DNA of 64,000 nt, taken from assembly GCA_963775275.1 (NCBI GenBank), contig CAVZII010000005.1:434001-498000 (forward strand), written 5' to 3'. Made by a program: the position numbers and the translations under genes. This document shows positions 61,619-64,000 of this stretch, one piece after another. The DNA is from JANWHQ01 sp963775275 (lineage in GTDB: Bacteria; Pseudomonadota; Alphaproteobacteria; Caulobacterales; Caulobacteraceae). A model generated the notes under the pieces. That model ran no database searches, had not been told where the DNA came from, and was given only the letters and a program-made list of their open reading frames with translations. Positions within the stretch are counted from its first letter, which is position 1, and the number at the start of each line of letters is the position of its first letter.

Positions 61619-61804
61619 TCCTCTCCCCCTGGAGGGAGGAGCGGCCGGGAGAGCAGGTGGAAACGCTTCAGGACCTGACGCCGCACGCTGCGGATGCTGC
61701 AGGCCAAGAGTGGGAAACGCATTCGAGACATGCGATCGGGCCCAGCGGCGCCGAGAGGGCGCCACCCCCTCCCCCGACCCCTCCCCCCTCCAGGGAGAGG
61801 GGCG
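61619..61804. repeat. P-family inverted-repeat element, copy 5
   Basis: CTCTCCCCCTGGAGGGAGGA left end (degenerate GAGCAGGTGG inner part) and CACCCCCTCCCCCGACCCC with CTCCAGGGAGAGGGG right end. Occupies most of the gap between corA and the pentapeptide gene. Confidence 0.75.
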
Positions 61805-61921
61805 CCAAATCGAACGTCCGGCGCGTCTGAACTCGGCGCATATGGGCCTTCGCCGGGATGCGCGGAATAGAGAACGGAGGCCCGGGAACGCTTCCTTAAA
61901 CGGCCTTGGCCAAGCTGGGCC

Positions 61922-63169
61922 ATGGCCGCCGCGCTTCCCAGGACAACCGCCAAACCGCCGGCCGCCTCCAAGTCCCCCCTGCGCGCCGCCGACTACGCCT
62001 CGGTCAAGGCCGCGCTCGATCTGCACGCGCGCTACATCAAGGGCGTGGCGGGCGGACGCCGCGCCAACTTCAGCCACCTGGACCTGTCCAACTTCGCCCT
62101 GGAGGGCGTGGACCTCAGCCATGCCGAGCTGATCGGCGCCCGGCTGCACGGCGCCTTCCTGTCGAACTCCAAGCTGGAGCACGCGGTGCTCTACGGCGCG
62201 GACCTCAGGGACGCCGACCTGCGCCGCGCCCGCCTCGCGCACGCCGACCTGCGAGGGGCCTGCCTCAGGGGCGCCAACCTCGCCGGCGCGGACCTTTGCG
62301 AGACCGACATGCGCGAGGGCGTCATCGCCCTGCAGGATCACGCCAACGGCTTCCGCATCCTGCGCCACGAGGTCCGGGGCGGCGAACTCGACTACGCCAT
62401 CGTGAACGGCGCCAATCTCGCCGGCGTGCACAACAGCGAAGGCCTGGTCGTCGCCACCGACTTCTCCGACGCCATCCTCGCCGGGGCCCGGCTGGTCCGG
62501 GCCCGGATGAACCGCTCGGTGCTGGACGGCGCGGACATGACCGGCGTGGACATGTTCCAGGCCGAGCTGCAGGGCGCCTCGATGAAGCGCGCCGTGCTGA
62601 CCGGCGTGGACCTCGACGCGGCCAACCTCGAGGACGCCGACATGGAGGGCGTGCTGCACGCGCCGCCGCCGCTGCTCTACATCGACGACGAGCCCCTGCA
62701 CGACATCCTGGCCGCACATGAGCACTGGTGCGAGACCGAAGGTCTGGAGGGCAAGCCGGCGCGGCTGGAGGCCATCGACTTCCGCCCCATGCGCAGCCTC
62801 GCCAGGCGCAAGCTGACGGCGCTGCATGCGCCGGGCGGCGTCTTCTTCGGCCTGTCGCTGGAGGGCGCCCAGCTCCAGGGCTCGGACCTCACGGGCGCGG
62901 ACCTGCGCGCCGCGAACCTGCGGGGCGCGGACCTGCGCGGCGTCAAGCTGGCCGGCGCCGACCTCACCCGCGCGGACCTAACCGGCGCGGACCTGCGCCC
63001 CCTGATGATCGCCGACGGGCGCTACATCCGCGCGGACCTCTGCCGCGCCAAGCTGCGGCTGGCCGACCTGCGCCGGGCCCGCTTCGGCCGCGCCCGCATG
63101 CTGGAGGCCGACCTCGCCGGCGCGAAGCTCGAGGGCGCCGACCTGAAGGGCGCCGAGCGGGAGCTGTAG
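61922..63169 (+). CDS. pentapeptide-repeat protein
   Basis: 415 residues. Two blocks of A(D/N)LXX pentapeptides, residues ~40-240 (NFSHLDLSNFALEGVDLSHA; ADLRDADLRRARLAHADLRG) and ~305-412 (GAQLQGSDLTGADLRAANLR), separated by a linker with TEGLEGKPARLEAIDF. Such repeats fold into a right-handed four-sided beta helix. Some family members mimic DNA and protect gyrase from quinolones; most have unknown targets, and nothing here points to a specific one. Probably cytoplasmic (no signal peptide). Confidence 0.93.
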   Translation: MAAALPRTTAKPPAASKSPLRAADYASVKAALDLHARYIKGVAGGRRANFSHLDLSNFALEGVDLSHAELIGARLHGAFLSNSKLEHAVLYGADLRDADLRRARLAHADLRGACLRGANLAGADLCETDMREGVIALQDHANGFRILRHEVRGGELDYAIVNGANLAGVHNSEGLVVATDFSDAILAGARLVRARMNRSVLDGADMTGVDMFQAELQGASMKRAVLTGVDLDAANLEDADMEGVLHAPPPLLYIDDEPLHDILAAHEHWCETEGLEGKPARLEAIDFRPMRSLARRKLTALHAPGGVFFGLSLEGAQLQGSDLTGADLRAANLRGADLRGVKLAGADLTRADLTGADLRPLMIADGRYIRADLCRAKLRLADLRRARFGRARMLEADLAGAKLEGADLKGAEREL

Positions 63170-63211
63170 GGGCGCGTCAGAGCAGCCTGCGGCTGACTTG
63201 ATCCACCCATT

Positions 63212-63348
63212 CACCGTCATCCCCGGCCGAGCGCCCCCGGGACCGGCCAAGGGCCGGCCCGAGGGCGCGAGTTGCCGGGGACCCATGAACACTGCCGAGC
63301 GAGGTGTTCATGGGTGGCCGGGACCAGCCCGGCCATGACGGTGGTTGA
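63212..63348. repeat. V-family repeat, second copy
   Basis: Same series as 60323-60460, about 20 bases shorter in the middle, including GACCGGCCAAGGGCCGGCCC and GTGTTCATGGGTGGCCGGGA. Confidence 0.85.
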
Positions 63349-63394
63349 TTGCGCGGGTCGAACTCCCTTCGCTCTTGGCGAGGCCCAGCGGCGC

Positions 63395-63829
63395 CTACAG
63401 ATCCACCACCTCGCAGCCGATCTTGTCGCGGATGCGGTCGGCGACGATGCGGCGGTGGCAGTCCCTGGCCTCGGCTTCGTAGCAGAGCAGCGCCGAGGGG
63501 CGCGTCGTCACCGTCTCGGCCGCCGCGGCGAGCTCGAGCTGGGCCTCCGGCTCCTGAAGGTGCGCCTCGTAGATGCGTTGCATCTCCTGGGTGCGCCCGG
63601 CGCGGGCGGCCTGACGGCCGGCCTTGGGCGTGCCGAGCGCGCGCAGGTGCGCATAGCCGATGCCGGCGTCCGCCAGGCTGGCGGCCAGGAGGGTCTTGGA
63701 GAAGCCCGCGCGGCGGGACGAGGCCACCGCGCGCACGTCGATCACCAGCTCCACCCCGGCGTTCGTCAGTCGGCCGATCACGTCGGCGAGCGTGGCGCGC
63801 TCGTAGCCGATCGTGAAGACCGTGGTCAC
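63395..63829 (-). CDS. DUF488 family protein
   Basis: 144 residues. VFTIGYERATLADVIGRLTN, LVIDVRAVASSRRAGFSKTL, YAHLRALGTPKAGRQAARAG and ALLCYEAEARDCHRRIVADR are the DUF488 conserved blocks, including the C-terminal Cys-x-x-Glu..Cys-His region. Unknown function; predicted fold related to uracil-DNA-binding or rhodanese-like proteins is unproven. GTG start at 63827-63829, overlapping the upstream stop by four bases (GTGA). Confidence 0.88.
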   Translation of the reverse strand: MTTVFTIGYERATLADVIGRLTNAGVELVIDVRAVASSRRAGFSKTLLAASLADAGIGYAHLRALGTPKAGRQAARAGRTQEMQRIYEAHLQEPEAQLELAAAAETVTTRPSALLCYEAEARDCHRRIVADRIRDKIGCEVVDL

Positions 63830-64000
63830 AGGAAGTAGTCGGGCAGCCAGGTCCGTCCGTGGAACGGCAGGGCGGGCTTGATGGCCTTCAGGCGGGCGTT
63901 CTCACGGGAGAGCTCGGCATCGCGGATGCGGGTCATCACCTCCTCGGCCTGCGCGATGGCGACGTTCAGCCCGCTGAGGTCGGCCGCCTTGGTCGAGGTC
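63826..64000 (-). CDS. 3' end of an unidentified gene (partial)
   Basis: The frame enters from the right edge and stops at TGA 63826-63828. The visible 57 residues include an amphipathic helix (NVAIAQAEEVMTRIRDAELS) and end HGRTWLPDYFL. It is translationally coupled to the DUF488 gene by a GTGA overlap. No family recognised. Confidence 0.65.
   Translation of the reverse strand, partial: TSTKAADLSGLNVAIAQAEEVMTRIRDAELSRENARLKAIKPALPFHGRTWLPDYFL

Overview
The window is GC-rich (about 70% G+C by eye) and reads as a chromosome segment of an alphaproteobacterium of the Caulobacterales, most like Phenylobacterium/Caulobacter. Grounds: a CC0125/CC1285-type lipoprotein, an UrcA protein, a class I lysyl-tRNA synthetase, a MaeB malic enzyme with a phosphotransacetylase tail, a group III truncated haemoglobin, and the DUF6152 / GDSIGHWEGDTLVV secreted families. 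The genus is an inference; there is no rRNA in the window and I recognise no tRNA.

Region 1 (1-26.2 kb) is ordinary, densely packed core genome: lipoprotein, YkvA, YhhN-like, isoaspartyl peptidase, maeB, ampG, a soluble hybrid histidine kinase, a beta-barrel-like protein, comM/yifB, a PH-domain protein, a frameshifted XRE regulator, a slipin, gshB, a TauE exporter, a truncated globin, the overlapping rsmI-yraN-sirB1 operon, a ligase-associated exonuclease, two PaaI thioesterases, urcA, a CmcJ/NvfI-like oxidoreductase, a DJ-1/PfpI protein, an MscS channel, lysK and an acetyltransferase.

Region 2 (26.2-38.1 kb) is accessory DNA saturated with short repeats: pyrimidine/purine-biased elements, a ~240-bp tandem array, and hairpins. 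Between them lie vsr (frameshifted), a cytochrome P450, a CDGSH protein bracketed by a long inverted repeat, secreted proteins of unknown function, SnoaL-like proteins, a carotenoid oxygenase (frameshifted) and an NmrA-like reductase. Region 3 (38.1-43.6 kb) is a phage-type terminase pair in which terS and terL are separated by a 3-kb chromosomal-type gene cassette, with a second copy of the terS 3' end next to terL.

Region 4 (43.6-48.6 kb) is a visibly lower-GC island: a broken PIN-domain nuclease gene, a translationally coupled AAA-type ATPase gene broken by several indels, and an intact coiled-coil gene on the other strand. I regard it as the best candidate for an undescribed, possibly anti-phage, system, although both main genes are damaged in this sequence. 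Region 5 (48.6-64 kb) returns to high GC: an ECF sigma factor interrupted by two different small palindromic elements, a DmdC-like acyl-CoA dehydrogenase that reads into a repeat, cysK, a thiolase, a CHAP protein, corA, a pentapeptide-repeat protein and DUF488.

Two themes cross the window. (a) Several families of small structured repeats, the most distinctive being bulged hairpins that begin and end with CTAG; these occur as a four-hairpin array and as a mobile-looking two-hairpin unit at three sites. (b) Many one-base frameshifts in otherwise well-preserved genes (XRE, vsr, carotenoid oxygenase, terS, a lipoprotein, and the PIN/ATPase pair), which may reflect assembly indels and should be checked against reads before any biological reading.
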